NCBI RefSeq assembly: GCF_004016525.1
Contig: NZ_SACJ01000013.1
Coordinates: forward strand, 48,951 to 112,950
Direction of reading: 5' to 3'
From: Flavobacterium sufflavum
GTDB lineage: Bacteria > Bacteroidota > Bacteroidia > Flavobacteriales > Flavobacteriaceae
Length of the DNA: 64,000 nucleotides
Below the pieces are notes generated by a model. It did no database searches. It saw only the letters and a list, made by a program, of their open reading frames with translations, and was not told the origin of the DNA. Of the stretch, positions 49,049 to 57,806 are shown piece by piece (position 1 is the first letter of the stretch; every line of letters begins with the position of its first letter). The translations under genes were made by a program, and so were the position numbers.

Positions 49049-49125
49049 CTATTGGAAATTTGTCTTTATTACCACTTTTTACAAGCCAAAAATCGAAGTG
49101 ACGTTGTAGTTTGCAATTGGTATGA

Positions 49126-50400
49126 CTATTTCTTCTTTGCTTTTGTTGGTTCTAAACCAAAGTTGGGTAAAGCCGTAAGCTCTGCAATTTTTACAATCAC
49201 TTCCACTGCTTTTTGCATGCTTTCTACAGGAACATATTCGTATTTTCCGTGAAAATTGTGTCCGCCAGCAAAAATATTCGGGCAAGGCAATCCCATATAG
49301 GATAATTGCGAACCATCAGTTCCACCGCGAATGGGTTTGATAATGGGTTTGATGTTTAATTCTTTCATCGCTTTTTCGGCAATGTCTACAATATGTTTTA
49401 CAGGAAGTACTTTTTCCTTCATGTTGTAATATTGATCTTTGATTTCGGCAACAACGATGTCTTCTCCAAATTGTTTCGCAAATTTCTTGTTGATTTTGCT
49501 CGCTATTTTTTGAATTTTCTCTTTTCTCTTTTCGAATTTTTTCTGGTTGTGGTCTCTGATAATTAATTCCACGACTGTTTCTTCGATACTTCCGTTAAAG
49601 TGATGCACATGATAAAAACCCTGATAACCTTTAGTTCTTTCAGGAACTTCATCGGCTGGTAATTCGCTGATGAAAGTATTGGCAACTAACATAGAATTAA
49701 TCATTTTTCCTTTGGCATAACCGGGATGAACACTTTTTCCTTTGAAAGTGATTTTGGCTCCGGCCGCATTAAAATTTTCATATTCTAATTCGCCTATCTG
49801 GCTTCCATCCATCGTATAAGCCCATTGCGCGCCAAATTTCTCCACGTCAAAAAAGTGTGCCCCGCGGCCAATTTCTTCGTCAGGAGTGAATCCAACTCTT
49901 ATTTTTCCGTGTTTTATTTCCGGATTTTTGATAAGGAATTCCATGGCGGTAATAATTTCGGTAATTCCGGCTTTGTCATCAGCACCAAGGAGTGTGGTTC
50001 CGTCAGTTGTAATTAAGGTTTGTCCTTTGTATTGCAATAAATCTTTGAAATAGTTAGGCGATAAAACGATGTTTTGTTCCGCATTCAGCACAATGTCTTT
50101 TCCGTCATAATTGCTTACGATTTGAGGTTTTACATTGGTTCCGCTAAAATCAGGCGAGGTGTCAAAATGAGAAACAAATCCTATTGTAGGCACTTCGTGT
50201 TCAACATTACTTGGTAAAGTCGCCATGATGTAAGCTTTGTCATCAATAGTAACGTCTTGCATTCCAATGGTTTTTAGTTCTTCGACTAATTTATTGGCTA
50301 AAACCCATTGTTTTTCGCTACTTGGAGTCGTTTCCGAATTCGGATTGGATTCGGTATCTATGGTTACATAACTGATAAAACGATCAATGATATCTTGCAT
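49126..50400 (-). CDS. pepT: Peptidase T (tripeptide aminopeptidase)
   Basis: 424 residues, M20 metallopeptidase, cytoplasmic, removes the N-terminal residue of tripeptides. Zinc ligands and catalytic residues are recognisable: GFVSHFDTSPDFSG (His, Asp), LLGADDKAGITEI (Asp), TPDEEIGRGAHFF (the catalytic Glu and a zinc-binding Glu), TMDGSQIGELE, and FAGGHNFHGKYEYVP (His). Dimerisation lid domain in the middle (about 210-320). Carries a basic C-terminal KAKKK. Monocistronic. Confidence 0.95.
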   Translation of the reverse strand: MQDIIDRFISYVTIDTESNPNSETTPSSEKQWVLANKLVEELKTIGMQDVTIDDKAYIMATLPSNVEHEVPTIGFVSHFDTSPDFSGTNVKPQIVSNYDGKDIVLNAEQNIVLSPNYFKDLLQYKGQTLITTDGTTLLGADDKAGITEIITAMEFLIKNPEIKHGKIRVGFTPDEEIGRGAHFFDVEKFGAQWAYTMDGSQIGELEYENFNAAGAKITFKGKSVHPGYAKGKMINSMLVANTFISELPADEVPERTKGYQGFYHVHHFNGSIEETVVELIIRDHNQKKFEKRKEKIQKIASKINKKFAKQFGEDIVVAEIKDQYYNMKEKVLPVKHIVDIAEKAMKELNIKPIIKPIRGGTDGSQLSYMGLPCPNIFAGGHNFHGKYEYVPVESMQKAVEVIVKIAELTALPNFGLEPTKAKKK

Positions 50401-50423
50401 AAAGTGTTATTTTATTTGGGTTG

Positions 50424-50431
50424 CAAAGATA
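50424..50431 (-). promoter_or_regulatory. Candidate -7 box for pepT
   Basis: TATCTTTG on the minus strand, 23 bases from the ATG. Confidence 0.45.
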
Positions 50432-50461
50432 GGTTTAATTTAAAGTATAGTCCAGCTATAC

Positions 50462-50875
50462 TTATTCTATCTTTTCTAAGATTCTGATTATTTTATCTAA
50501 TTTATCGACTTCAATAGAGTTGAGTTTTTTTGCCAAAGCTTCGATTTCAAGTTTTGCTTCTTTATTGGTATTGTAATCTTCCTGAGCCTGGATGCGATCT
50601 CTTTCGTTTTGACGGTTTTGAGCCATCATAATTATTGGAGCAGCATAAGCTGCCTGAGTAGAAAATACCAGATTGAGCAGGATAAAAGGATAGGCGTCCC
50701 AATGTTTGAAATAAGCAACAAGGTTTAATCCCATCCAGATGATTACAAATACTGTTTGAAGAATTATGAAACGCCAGGAACCCATTCCTTTGGCTACTGC
50801 GTCTGCTACTCGGCCGCCAAATGGTAAGCTTTCATAATGTTGTTGATGCCAGTTTTTATTCATATTCATGTTCAT
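50462..50875 (-). CDS. DUF1003 family membrane protein
   Basis: 137 residues. Two membrane segments (about 34-54 and 62-84) joined by a short loop, then a cytoplasmic charged coiled-coil tail (RQNERDRIQAQEDYNTNKEAKLEIEALAKKL). GRVADAVAKGMGSWRFI and NLVFSTQAAYAAPIIMMAQNRQ are DUF1003 hallmarks. The function of the family is not known. Three in-frame ATGs at codons 1, 3 and 5 make the exact start uncertain. Confidence 0.85.
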   Translation of the reverse strand: MNMNMNKNWHQQHYESLPFGGRVADAVAKGMGSWRFIILQTVFVIIWMGLNLVAYFKHWDAYPFILLNLVFSTQAAYAAPIIMMAQNRQNERDRIQAQEDYNTNKEAKLEIEALAKKLNSIEVDKLDKIIRILEKIE

Positions 50876-50930
50876 GTTGTATGTAGTTTATTTTTATTTA
50901 AAAGTAAGGAAAGTTTGTTTTAAAAAAAAC

Positions 50931-50988
50931 CGCAAATTCATCAATTAATTATTCTGCTTTCAAGCAGTCAGTAATTGGTAAATTTGCG
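50931..50988. repeat. Imperfect palindrome at the 3' end of the coiled-coil protein gene
   Basis: CGCAAATT (50931-50938) / AATTTGCG (50981-50988) outer arms, inner CTGCTT / AAGCAG (50954-50959 / 50962-50967). It shares the word CGCAAATTC with 4218-4234 and has the same place, just past a minus-strand stop. Confidence 0.5.
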
Positions 50989-51011
50989 ATTAATTCAGGG
51001 TTTGTAAAGAT

Positions 51012-51572
51012 TTAATTTCTCAATTTGCTTAGTTTTTCTTCTGCTTTATTGAGATCTTCGTTGAGTTTATTAATTTTAATTTGTTGTTTACTGATTTTGA
51101 TATTTTCTTTTTCAATTTCTGTTGAACTTATTTTTCCTTTGGATTTTTTAGAATCGAATTTTTTCTTATTGTTAGCTAAGCTTTTTTCTTCATTAGAAAT
51201 CTTGGTTTTTAACTTGCTAACCGATTTTTCGCCTGAAAGAATTTTGTCCTGCTGTTTTTCGAATGCTTTTTGTTTTTTCTCAAAATCTTTTTGTTCTTGT
51301 TCGGTTCTCTTAGCTTCTTTTAATGCTTTTTTCTCCTCTTTCATTTTAGCATTAAGCATTTTGGACTCTTTCTTTAATGCTTCTTTTTCAGAATCACTGG
51401 CTACTGTGGTGGTAACTTGCGGAACAACTTTTATAACCGTGTCTTTAACCGTAGTTACTGTAGTTATGGTAGTTTTTGTAGCTAATTTTATAGTATCATT
51501 TTGGGTATTCTGAGCTAGAAAAAATTGAAAACTCGAAAGCATTACGATAGTGAAAATTGATTTTAGTTTCAT
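51012..51572 (-). CDS. Exported coiled-coil protein of unknown function
   Basis: 186 residues. Signal peptide 1-20 (FFLA-QN), a Thr/Val-rich linker (about 25-58, KTTITTVTTVKDTV), then an almost continuous charged coiled coil (about 60-186) dominated by Lys and Glu (EKEALKKESKMLNAKMKEEKK). The coiled coil ends at the C-terminus without a further domain. Basic overall. No family recognised; a cell-envelope structural or scaffolding role is a guess. Monocistronic. Confidence 0.65.
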   Translation of the reverse strand: MKLKSIFTIVMLSSFQFFLAQNTQNDTIKLATKTTITTVTTVKDTVIKVVPQVTTTVASDSEKEALKKESKMLNAKMKEEKKALKEAKRTEQEQKDFEKKQKAFEKQQDKILSGEKSVSKLKTKISNEEKSLANNKKKFDSKKSKGKISSTEIEKENIKISKQQIKINKLNEDLNKAEEKLSKLRN

Positions 51573-51881
51573 GATGATGCGTTTTAAGTTGATAAAAAGT
51601 AGGTTGTAGATTGATTTGTTCTTTACAATATAAGAAAAATCATTGAAAAAAAGTGATTTTTTGGGAAATGAAAAAGAGAAAACAGAATGGTTTGAGTGTA
51701 ATTTATTGTTGTTTAATAGTTTAAAGTGTTTTTTTTTAGTTTTTTGTGCTTTATTTAACTAATGTTTATTTGGGTATTTCTTTTTTGGCTGTAGCCAAAT
51801 CAAAACGGAAGCCATAATTTTTTTAGAAATATTTAATTATCCATCAGATAATTCTATTTTTGCACCACAAATTAAAATCCT
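51573..51881. other. Intergenic region between divergent genes (309 bp, no gene)
   Basis: AT-rich. It holds a small hairpin TTTGGCT / AGCCAAA (51784-51799) and the pyrD -7 box (51855-51862). No coding frame and no second clear promoter were found. Confidence 0.5.
51855..51862 (+). promoter_or_regulatory. Candidate -7 box for pyrD
   Basis: TATTTTTG, 19 bases before the ATG; short leader. The -33 region has only TTTA. Confidence 0.45.
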
Positions 51882-52901
51882 ATGTATAAACAGCTTATCC
51901 GACCGCTATTTTTTTGTTTTGATCCTGAAAAAATACATCACTTTACCTTTTCGTTAGTTCGTATTACTTCTAAAATTCCTGGTTTCTCAGCCATTTATAA
52001 GTCGCTTTATTTAGTAGATGACAAAAGATTAGAAACGGAAGTTTTTGGATTGAAGTTTAAAAATCCTGTGGGCTTGGCTGCCGGTTTTGATAAGGATGCC
52101 AAATTATACAAGGAGTTGTCAAATTTTGGTTTTGGTTTCATAGAAATAGGAACTTTAACACCAAAAGGGCAGGAAGGTAATCCAAAAACACGTTTGTTTC
52201 GTCTTAGAGAAGATTCGGCAATTATCAACCGAATGGGATTTAATAACGGCGGTGTTATGGAAGCGGTTGAAAGACTGAAATCAAATCCCGGAGTTTTAAT
52301 TGGTGGAAATATTGGTAAAAATAAAGTAACGCCAAACGAAGAAGCTACTTCAGATTATGAAATTTGTTTTGATGCTTTATACGATTATGTGGATTATTTT
52401 GTAGTAAATGTGAGTTCACCTAATACGCCAAATTTACGTGCTTTGCAGGATAAAGAACCGTTGACACAGTTGTTGCAAACTTTGCAAAATAAAAATTTGG
52501 CTAAGCCAAAACAAAAACCAATCTTACTTAAAATTGCTCCCGATTTGACTGATGAGCAATTATTGGATATTATTGATATTGTAAAAGATACCCAAATTGC
52601 GGGTGTAATTGCAACTAATACGACTATTTCCCGCGAAGGTTTACAATCGGAAAACAAGACCGAAATGGGAGGCTTGTCAGGAAAACCGTTGACGAAACGT
52701 TCTACTGAGGTGATTCGTTTTCTTTCACAAAAAAGCAATAAGGCTTTCCCGATTATTGGGGTAGGAGGAATCCATTCTGCCGATGATGCTATCGAAAAAT
52801 TAGAAGCAGGGGCCAGTTTGGTACAATTGTACACAGGTTTTATTTATGAAGGACCAGCTTTGGTAAAAGCCATCAATAAAAAGATTTTAAATCGTTTGTA
52901 A
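51882..52901 (+). CDS. pyrD: Dihydroorotate dehydrogenase (quinone), class 2
   Basis: 339 residues. Oxidises dihydroorotate to orotate with FMN and quinone; membrane-associated. The N-terminal helical extension (about 1-40, LIRPLFFCFDPEKIHHFTFSLVR) is the quinone-tunnel region that defines class 2. Barrel: NPVGLAAGFDKDAKLY, EIGTLTPKGQEGNPKTRLFRL, NRMGFNNGG, VNVSSPNTPNLR (with the catalytic Ser), LLKIAPDL, ATNTTISREGL, GVGGIHSADDAIEKLEAGASLVQLYTGFIYEGP. Followed by an extended palindrome, probably its 3' end. Confidence 0.96.
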   Translation: MYKQLIRPLFFCFDPEKIHHFTFSLVRITSKIPGFSAIYKSLYLVDDKRLETEVFGLKFKNPVGLAAGFDKDAKLYKELSNFGFGFIEIGTLTPKGQEGNPKTRLFRLREDSAIINRMGFNNGGVMEAVERLKSNPGVLIGGNIGKNKVTPNEEATSDYEICFDALYDYVDYFVVNVSSPNTPNLRALQDKEPLTQLLQTLQNKNLAKPKQKPILLKIAPDLTDEQLLDIIDIVKDTQIAGVIATNTTISREGLQSENKTEMGGLSGKPLTKRSTEVIRFLSQKSNKAFPIIGVGGIHSADDAIEKLEAGASLVQLYTGFIYEGPALVKAINKKILNRL

Positions 52902-52906
52902 AATTT

Positions 52907-52985
52907 CGCAAAGATTCACAAAGAAAACACTAAGAATCGCTAAGTTTTTTCATCTTAGCTTTTTATTTCTTAGCGAATCTTTGCG
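52907..52985. repeat. Long imperfect palindrome after pyrD
   Basis: CGCAAAGATTC at 52907 pairs with GAATCTTTGCG ending at 52985; inner pairings AAGAAA / TTTCTT and GCTAAG / CTTAGC continue the stem. Likely a 3' hairpin of pyrD. The words CGCAAAGATTC and CTTAGCG are repetitive within the element. Confidence 0.6.
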
Positions 52986-53051
52986 TAATAGCTTAATAAA
53001 ATATAAAAGCGTAATTCTTCAACAGAGTTGCGCTTTTTTGTTGGTTCTAAA

Positions 53052-53082
53052 TTTTGCCACTTTGCAAGTTTTAGTATCTTTG
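53052..53082 (+). promoter_or_regulatory. Promoter of the HMG-CoA lyase gene, predicting a leaderless mRNA
   Basis: TTTTG (53052-53056), 18-base spacer, TATCTTTG (53075-53082). The ATG (53089) starts 7 bases after the -7 box, so the first transcribed base should be at or within about 3 bases of the A of the ATG. Confidence 0.6.
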
Positions 53083-53088
53083 AAATCT

Positions 53089-53952
53089 ATGGAACCAATA
53101 AAAATTATAGAATGTCCGCGCGATGCCATGCAAGGCATTAAAACATTTATTCCTACTGAAAGGAAAGTGGCGTACATTCAATCTTTATTGCGAGTAGGAT
53201 TTGATACCATTGATTTTGGAAGTTTTGTTTCGCCTAGAGCTGTTCCGCAAATGCAGGATACCGCAGCAGTTTTAGACCGATTGGATTTGTCAAAAACCAG
53301 AAGTAAATTATTGGCCATTATTGCTAATACCAAAGGAGCTGAAACAGCAGCTCAATTTGAACCCATTCACTATCTCGGTTTCCCATTTTCGATTTCGGAA
53401 AATTTTCAAATGCGAAATACGCACAAAACCATAGCCGAGTCGATTATTAGTTTACAAGAAATTCTGGAAATTGCCGATAAGAGTAATAAGGAAGTTGTTG
53501 CTTATTTATCTATGGGTTTTGGGAATCCTTACGGAGATCCGTGGAATGTGGATATTGTAAGTGAATGGACCGAAAAATTGGCTGCAATGGGCGTGAAAAT
53601 ACTTTCGCTTTCAGATACGATCGGGAGTTCTACGCCAGAAGTTATAAAATATTTATTTTCGAATTTAATTCCTAAGTATCCCCAAATCGAGTTTGGTGCT
53701 CATTTGCATACCACTTATGATAAATGGTTTGAAAAAATTGAAGCGGCACATCAGGCGGGTTGTCGAAGATATGATGGGGCTATTCAGGGGTTTGGAGGTT
53801 GTCCAATGGCTAAAGACGAATTGACGGGTAATATGCCTACCGAAAAATTGTTGTCTTATTTTACGGCAAATAAAGAAAATTTAAAGTTGAATCCTTTGAG
53901 TTTTGAAAGTGCTTATAATGAAGCGTCTAAGTTGTTTGGAACGTTTTATTAG
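53089..53952 (+). CDS. Hydroxymethylglutaryl-CoA lyase
   Basis: 287 residues from the ATG at 53089 (MEPIKIIECPRDAMQG); an in-frame ATG 36 codons upstream lies inside the palindrome and before the promoter and is rejected. Cleaves HMG-CoA to acetoacetate and acetyl-CoA in leucine breakdown. TIM barrel: R11-D12 (CPRDAMQG), H205 and H207 (AHLHTTY) for the metal, C238 in GFGGCPMAKDELTGN, N248. All catalytic residues of the family are present. No other leucine-catabolic gene is nearby. Confidence 0.9.
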   Translation: MEPIKIIECPRDAMQGIKTFIPTERKVAYIQSLLRVGFDTIDFGSFVSPRAVPQMQDTAAVLDRLDLSKTRSKLLAIIANTKGAETAAQFEPIHYLGFPFSISENFQMRNTHKTIAESIISLQEILEIADKSNKEVVAYLSMGFGNPYGDPWNVDIVSEWTEKLAAMGVKILSLSDTIGSSTPEVIKYLFSNLIPKYPQIEFGAHLHTTYDKWFEKIEAAHQAGCRRYDGAIQGFGGCPMAKDELTGNMPTEKLLSYFTANKENLKLNPLSFESAYNEASKLFGTFY

Positions 53953-54018
53953 TTAGCTATATTTATAATAATGATAATCTAATTTCGTTTTAAGCTTAAT
54001 GAAATTAAAAGTAACCTA

Positions 54019-54567
54019 ATGAAAAGTTATTACTTAAATAGAATCTGTTTAGCACTTATTTTAATGTGCTCTTTTTCCTGTACCAGTGATTTAGATTTTA
54101 ATCAGGCCAATGATTTAAAACTGACACCGGTAATTGTTGGGAATTTTAGTCATTTTGATATTCCTGCACCAGCCTTTATTGCCCCGGATGGTTCTGAATA
54201 TGATTTAGCATTTGACGATGAGGAGTTTGATGTTTTTAGAGATAAGTATTTTAAGAGTTATTTGCAAAGAGCTGATTTTTATTTTGAAATAAATAATACT
54301 ATTAACCGCGCTTTTAAATTTACTATTGTTTTATCAGATTCCAATAATAACCCATTGACTACCATAAAATTTGATATACCGGCCTATTCAGGTTCTGCTA
54401 ATACAATTACAAGAACTGAAATTTTTCAAAATGCAAGATTAGATTTATTGAAGAGAGCCACAAAAATGGGATTCTTAATTGAGAAGGCTCCAGGGCCAGC
54501 TTTGAATCAAAATAGTCCGGGAAGTTTAGTATTGCGCTCTAGTGCTACCGTTTATTTGACAATATAA
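54019..54567 (+). CDS. Lipoprotein of unknown function, paired with a DUF5723 protein
   Basis: 182 residues with a lipoprotein signal (lipobox CSFSC, Cys near 21, TSDLDF after it). The mature part is acidic at first (YDLAFDDEEFDVFRDKYF) and then beta-rich (RADFYFEINNTINRAFKFTIVLSDSNNNPLTTIKFDIPAYSG). No known domain recognised. The stop overlaps the start of the next gene (TAATG), so the two are translated together; a role with the outer-membrane neighbour is likely. Confidence 0.75.
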   Translation: MKSYYLNRICLALILMCSFSCTSDLDFNQANDLKLTPVIVGNFSHFDIPAPAFIAPDGSEYDLAFDDEEFDVFRDKYFKSYLQRADFYFEINNTINRAFKFTIVLSDSNNNPLTTIKFDIPAYSGSANTITRTEIFQNARLDLLKRATKMGFLIEKAPGPALNQNSPGSLVLRSSATVYLTI

Positions 54568-55967
54568 TGAGGAAAGGATTTTTATTTTTGTTAGTTTTTA
54601 TTTCGATCAGTTGCTTTTCTCAAAATAAGCAAATATTGTATAATCTCACTTCGGTTCCTCAGTCGTTAATGACTAATCCGGGAGCCGATTTCAAGTATAG
54701 ATATTATTTTGGAGTTCCATTACTTTCGGGTATGTCCTTTAAAGTGGGTTCGAGCGGTTTTTCTACTTATGATTTATTTGCCAATAATGGAGTCGATTTT
54801 AATCAGAAGTTGCGAAATGCAGTGTATTCAACCACCCGACACGATCATTTAGCCATAAACGAGCAAATCGAGATTTTTAATGGTGGAATTAAACTAGGGG
54901 ATTGGCTTGAAGACAAAGGTTATCTGTCTTTTGGAATTTATCAGGAATTTGATTTCTGGAGCTATATGCCTAAGGATGTGGCTATTTTAGCCTTAGATGG
55001 TAATCAAAATTACATAGGCAAATCATTTGATTTATCTGATTTGAGTGCGAAAGCCGAAATGTTATCAGTATTGCATGTGGGGTATCATAAAAATGTTTCC
55101 GAAAAACTGATAGTAGGAGCAAGGGGAAAAATTTATTTTAGTGGATTCAATGCCACTTCGACCAGAAATTCAGGATACATAGTTACACGACCATCTAATA
55201 CAACGATGTACGAACAAATTATCAGTTCAGATTTAGAATTAAGAACTTCCGGAATTTCAAAATATACAGCCGATAATTACAATGGCGATGTAGCGACTGA
55301 TGTTAGAAAACAATTGTTGTTTGGCGGTGATTTGGGCTTGGGATTTGATTTAGGATTTACCTATTATCCTAAAAAAAACACCCAGATTACAGCCAGTATT
55401 CTTGATGTTGGTTTTATAAGGCACACTAAGGATGTGGAAAATTTCACTTATAAAGGTTATTACCAATACGAAGGTATCAATCCTGGTTTTACTAATGTTA
55501 ATAATCCCGGAAGTGTTTATAGTGATTTTCAAGATGCGGTTAAGTCAGATACACTGTATAACAAATACACCACTTGGCGCCCAATTAAATTAAATGCTTC
55601 TTATCAATATTCGTATGGAACTTCCAGTGACGAAGATTGTGCATGTACAGCAACCGAAAAACGCTATAAAAATGCTGTAGGAGCACAGCTGTTTGTAATG
55701 AGTACGCCAAGATTGCCTATTACCGCTTTGACAGGTTTTTATCAAAGAAATTTTTCAGACAAATTGCAACTTAAGGCAACCTATACACTTGATTCGTATT
55801 CGTATACCAATATTGGACTGGGAATGTCGGCAAATTTAGGGCTATTCAATATGTACTTTATGGCAGACAATCTGTTAGCATACCGCGATGTGTCTAAGGC
55901 AAGAAGTCTTTCGTTCCAATTTGGATTTAATTTCATTTTCAAAGACAGCAACGAACCACCGTATTGA
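54567..55967 (+). CDS. DUF5723 family outer-membrane beta-barrel protein
   Basis: 466 residues. Signal peptide 1-18 (SCFS-QN), then the family opening LYNLTSVPQSLMTNPGADFKYRYYFGVPLLSGMSF. Alternating amphipathic strands run through the whole length (LGLGFDLGFTYYPKKNTQITASILDVGFI, LQLKATYTLDSYSYTNIGLGMSANLGLFNMYFMADNLLAY), as in PorP/SprF-like and OmpP1-like barrels. Function unknown. It overlaps the lipoprotein gene by one base. Confidence 0.82.
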   Translation: MRKGFLFLLVFISISCFSQNKQILYNLTSVPQSLMTNPGADFKYRYYFGVPLLSGMSFKVGSSGFSTYDLFANNGVDFNQKLRNAVYSTTRHDHLAINEQIEIFNGGIKLGDWLEDKGYLSFGIYQEFDFWSYMPKDVAILALDGNQNYIGKSFDLSDLSAKAEMLSVLHVGYHKNVSEKLIVGARGKIYFSGFNATSTRNSGYIVTRPSNTTMYEQIISSDLELRTSGISKYTADNYNGDVATDVRKQLLFGGDLGLGFDLGFTYYPKKNTQITASILDVGFIRHTKDVENFTYKGYYQYEGINPGFTNVNNPGSVYSDFQDAVKSDTLYNKYTTWRPIKLNASYQYSYGTSSDEDCACTATEKRYKNAVGAQLFVMSTPRLPITALTGFYQRNFSDKLQLKATYTLDSYSYTNIGLGMSANLGLFNMYFMADNLLAYRDVSKARSLSFQFGFNFIFKDSNEPPY

Positions 55968-55980
55968 TATGATTTTCAGA

Positions 55981-56123
55981 AGGAGCTAATCCAGCTATCC
56001 ATTGCAAGCACTCCATTAAAAATTCTATTTTTCTAAGTTTTTAAAAGAGCTTCCGTTGGTCGCTTTTTAAAAACAAAAAAATTAGGTTTTTAATCTTCGT
56101 GCCTTTCCATTACTATCTGGGCT
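55981..56123 (+). ncRNA. Structured non-coding element upstream of guaB
   Basis: Closing stem: AGC plus CCAGCTA (55984-55986, 55991-55997) pairs with TATCTGG-GCT (56114-56123), with a TAAT bulge and one mismatch. Inside is GCAC / GTGC (56008-56011 / 56099-56102). The central hairpin is GTTTTTAAAA / TTTTAAAAAC (56037-56046 / 56065-56074), topped by GAGCTTCCGTTGGTCGCT. The central loop is GC-rich while the stems are A/T-rich, suggesting RNA-level constraint. From memory this kind of sequence recurs between genes in Flavobacterium genomes. It lies between the DUF5723 gene and the guaB promoter; the strand is assumed. Confidence 0.45.
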
Positions 56124-56215
56124 ATTCAGAGACATTGGTATAAAGAGGGATTGGATTCCAAAACAGCATCTTAAATTAATTGGATTTCTAATTATATTAA
56201 ATCAAAATAATTTGC

Positions 56216-56223
56216 TATATTTG
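56216..56223 (+). promoter_or_regulatory. Candidate -7 box for guaB
   Basis: TATATTTG, 26 bases before the ATG. No -33 box. It lies about 90 bases beyond the structured element, so the element is probably not in the guaB leader. Confidence 0.5.
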
Positions 56224-56249
56224 CACGCAATTCAACTAGAAATTGCAAC

Positions 56250-57722
56250 ATGATAGCACACAACTCCAAGATTATCGGCGAAGGTTTAACTTACGATGAT
56301 GTATTATTAGTTCCTAATTACTCCCATGTGCTTCCTCGCGAAGTGAGTATCAAAACAAAATTTTCAAGAAACATTACACTTAACGTTCCTATTGTATCTG
56401 CAGCTATGGATACAGTAACCGAAAGTTCTATGGCAATTGCTATGGCTCAAGAAGGAGGAATTGGTGTTTTACATAAAAATATGACTATTGAGCAGCAAGC
56501 TGCTAAAGTAAGAAAAGTAAAACGTGCCGAATCAGGTATGATTATCGATCCGGTTACTTTACCTCTTAATGCTACTGTTGCTGATGCAAAATCGGCAATG
56601 AAAGAATTCGGTATTGGTGGAATTCCAGTTGTTGATGAAAATCAAAAATTAAAAGGAATTGTTACTAACCGCGATTTGCGTTTCGAAAAAAACAGTACCC
56701 GACCTATTGTAGAGGTTATGACTAAGGATAACTTGGTTACTGTTGCCGAAGGAACTTCGCTAGAACAAGCAGAAGTGGTTTTGCAAGGACATAAAATCGA
56801 AAAACTTCCTGTAATAGACAAAGACAATAAATTAGTGGGTTTAATCACATTTAGAGATATTACTAAATTGAATCAAAAACCAAATGCTAATAAAGATAAA
56901 TACGGACGTTTGCGTGTAGCTGCTGCTTTAGGAGTTACAGCCGATGCGGTTGAAAGAGCTACAGCTTTAGTAAACGCCGGTGTTGACGCTGTAATTATCG
57001 ATACGGCTCACGGACACACTAAAGGAGTGGTTGATGTTTTAAAATTAGTTAAAGATAAATTCCCGGATTTAGATGTTATCGTTGGAAATATCGCTACACC
57101 GGAAGCGGCTCAATATTTAGTTCAAAACGGAGCTGACGGAGTAAAAGTAGGAATTGGACCTGGTTCTATTTGTACTACCCGTATTGTAGCTGGTGTTGGA
57201 TTCCCACAGTTTTCTGCGGTTTTAGAAGTAGCAGCTGCTATCAAAGGTTCAGGTGTTCCTGTAATTGCCGATGGTGGAATTCGTTACACAGGAGATATTC
57301 CTAAAGCTATTGCTGCAGGTGCTGATTGTGTGATGTTAGGTTCACTTTTAGCAGGAACTAAAGAATCTCCTGGAGAAACTATTATTTTTGAAGGAAGAAA
57401 ATTCAAATCATACAGAGGAATGGGATCGGTTGAAGCGATGCAAACAGGTTCTAAAGACCGTTATTTCCAGGATGTGGAAGATGATGTTAAGAAATTGGTT
57501 CCGGAAGGAATTGTAGGTCGAGTGCCTTACAAAGGAGAATTAAACGAAAGCATGTTACAGTTCGTTGGTGGACTTCGAGCCGGAATGGGGTACTGTGGTG
57601 CTAAAGATATTGCTACTTTGCAGGAAACAGGACGTTTTGTACGTTTGACTTCAAGCGGTATTTCTGAAAGTCATCCTCATAATGTTACGATTACTAAAGA
57701 AGCTCCTAATTATTCAAGATAA
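56250..57722 (+). CDS. guaB: Inosine-5'-monophosphate dehydrogenase
   Basis: 490 residues. Rate-limiting step of guanine nucleotide synthesis: IMP to XMP with NAD+. TIM barrel with the CBS pair inserted at about 95-205 (IIDPVTLPLNATVADAKSAMKEFGIGGIPVVDE, MTKDNLVTVAEGTSLEQAEVVLQGHKIEKLPVID). Catalytic loop with C308 (GPGSICTTRIVAGVG), phosphate loop IADGGIRYTGDI, MLGSLLAGTKESPGE, and the mobile flap (YRGMGSVEAM) and VPYKGE region. Full length and intact. Confidence 0.97.
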   Translation: MIAHNSKIIGEGLTYDDVLLVPNYSHVLPREVSIKTKFSRNITLNVPIVSAAMDTVTESSMAIAMAQEGGIGVLHKNMTIEQQAAKVRKVKRAESGMIIDPVTLPLNATVADAKSAMKEFGIGGIPVVDENQKLKGIVTNRDLRFEKNSTRPIVEVMTKDNLVTVAEGTSLEQAEVVLQGHKIEKLPVIDKDNKLVGLITFRDITKLNQKPNANKDKYGRLRVAAALGVTADAVERATALVNAGVDAVIIDTAHGHTKGVVDVLKLVKDKFPDLDVIVGNIATPEAAQYLVQNGADGVKVGIGPGSICTTRIVAGVGFPQFSAVLEVAAAIKGSGVPVIADGGIRYTGDIPKAIAAGADCVMLGSLLAGTKESPGETIIFEGRKFKSYRGMGSVEAMQTGSKDRYFQDVEDDVKKLVPEGIVGRVPYKGELNESMLQFVGGLRAGMGYCGAKDIATLQETGRFVRLTSSGISESHPHNVTITKEAPNYSR

Positions 57723-57741
57723 TTTCAAGCTTAATTCATAG

Positions 57742-57782
57742 AAAAAGGCTGTTTAAAGTATAAAACTTTGAACAGCCTTTTT
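57742..57782. terminator. Bidirectional terminator between guaB and the M48 peptidase gene
   Basis: AAAAAGGCTGTT (57742-57753) / AACAGCCTTTTT (57771-57782), inner stem AAAGT / ACTTT. T runs on both sides. Confidence 0.85.
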
Positions 57783-57806
57783 TGATTTGAATAATTATTG
57801 ATGAAA

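Noticed and set aside
51025..51513. 162-codon open frame opposite the coiled-coil protein gene
   Set aside because: Lys/Glu codons read backwards give Phe/Leu/Ser-rich pseudo-membrane protein; no start signal.
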